From an uncultured Acidobacteriota bacterium (lineage in GTDB: Bacteria; Acidobacteriota; Thermoanaerobaculia; UBA5066), in assembly GCA_937902605.1 (NCBI GenBank), contig CALFNC010000052.1, positions 1-6,055 on the forward strand: a stretch of 6,055 nucleotides of DNA, given 5' to 3'. This document shows, piece by piece, positions 6,010-6,055 of this stretch. Made by a program: the position numbers and the translations under genes. The number at the start of each line of letters is the position of its first letter. Position 1 is the stretch's first letter. The notes beneath the pieces are model-generated. The model searched no databases. It was not told where the DNA came from and was given only the letters and a program-made list of their open reading frames with translations.

Positions 6010-6055
6010 AGATCGGAAGAGCACACGTCTGAACTCCAGTCACGCCAATATCTCG
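6010..6055 (+). other. Illumina TruSeq adapter and index left on the contig end (not genomic)
   Basis: Positions 6010-6043 match the 34-base TruSeq index adapter exactly (AGATCGGAAGAGC... through ...CTCCAGTCAC). The next six bases, GCCAAT (6044-6049), are TruSeq index 6, and ATCTCG (6050-6055) is the start of the adapter tail beyond the index. The genomic sequence therefore ends at 6009; the A at 6010 may come from A-tailing. The left end of the window shows no adapter. Confidence 0.98.

Noticed and set aside
4884..6032. A 382-codon open frame on the plus strand
   Set aside because: It is antisense to the phosphoglycosyl transferase and the aminotransferase, has no family features, and its last codons are adapter sequence.

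Overview
The window is a piece of a surface-polysaccharide (exopolysaccharide or capsule) gene cluster from a GC-rich Gram-negative bacterium. Gram-negative is inferred from two exported proteins that only make sense with an outer membrane: a Wza/OPX-type exporter and a beta-barrel protein. The phylum cannot be read from this much sequence. The right end is a contig end that runs into sequencing adapter, so the source is probably a draft or metagenomic assembly.

Every supported gene lies on the minus strand and is read from right to left as one tight operon. The order of transcription is: (1) the C-terminal ~240 residues of a DegT/DnrJ/EryC1/StrS sugar aminotransferase (to 5283); (2) an 893-residue fusion of a monotopic phosphoglycosyl transferase with a membrane-anchored nucleotide-sugar 4,6-dehydratase of the WbpM/PglF/CapD type (5293-2612); (3) a signal-peptide-bearing outer-membrane beta-barrel protein (about 2615-1305); (4) a short polysaccharide export (OPX) protein with two SLBB domains (1280-435); (5) the N-terminus of a Wzz/GumC-type chain-length determinant (435-1, running off the left edge). 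Neighbours overlap by a few bases or are separated by no more than 24 bases. No promoter or terminator is visible.

How they may work together: the dehydratase and aminotransferase would make a UDP-4-amino-4,6-dideoxy-sugar. The phosphoglycosyl transferase half of the fusion would load it, perhaps after acetylation by an enzyme not in this window, onto undecaprenyl phosphate. After assembly of the repeat unit, the Wzz-like protein would control polymerisation in the inner membrane, and the OPX protein plus beta-barrel would carry the chain across the periplasm and outer membrane.

Points for a second look: the fusion of the first and last enzymes of a bacillosamine-like pathway; an OPX protein that lacks both a lipobox and room for an outer-membrane helix, sitting next to a beta-barrel that may supply the pore; a beta-barrel gene whose best start is an ATA codon where ATG would be expected; and 46 bases of Illumina TruSeq adapter plus index at the right end, which create false protein N-termini. 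There is no stretch over 300 bases without a gene.
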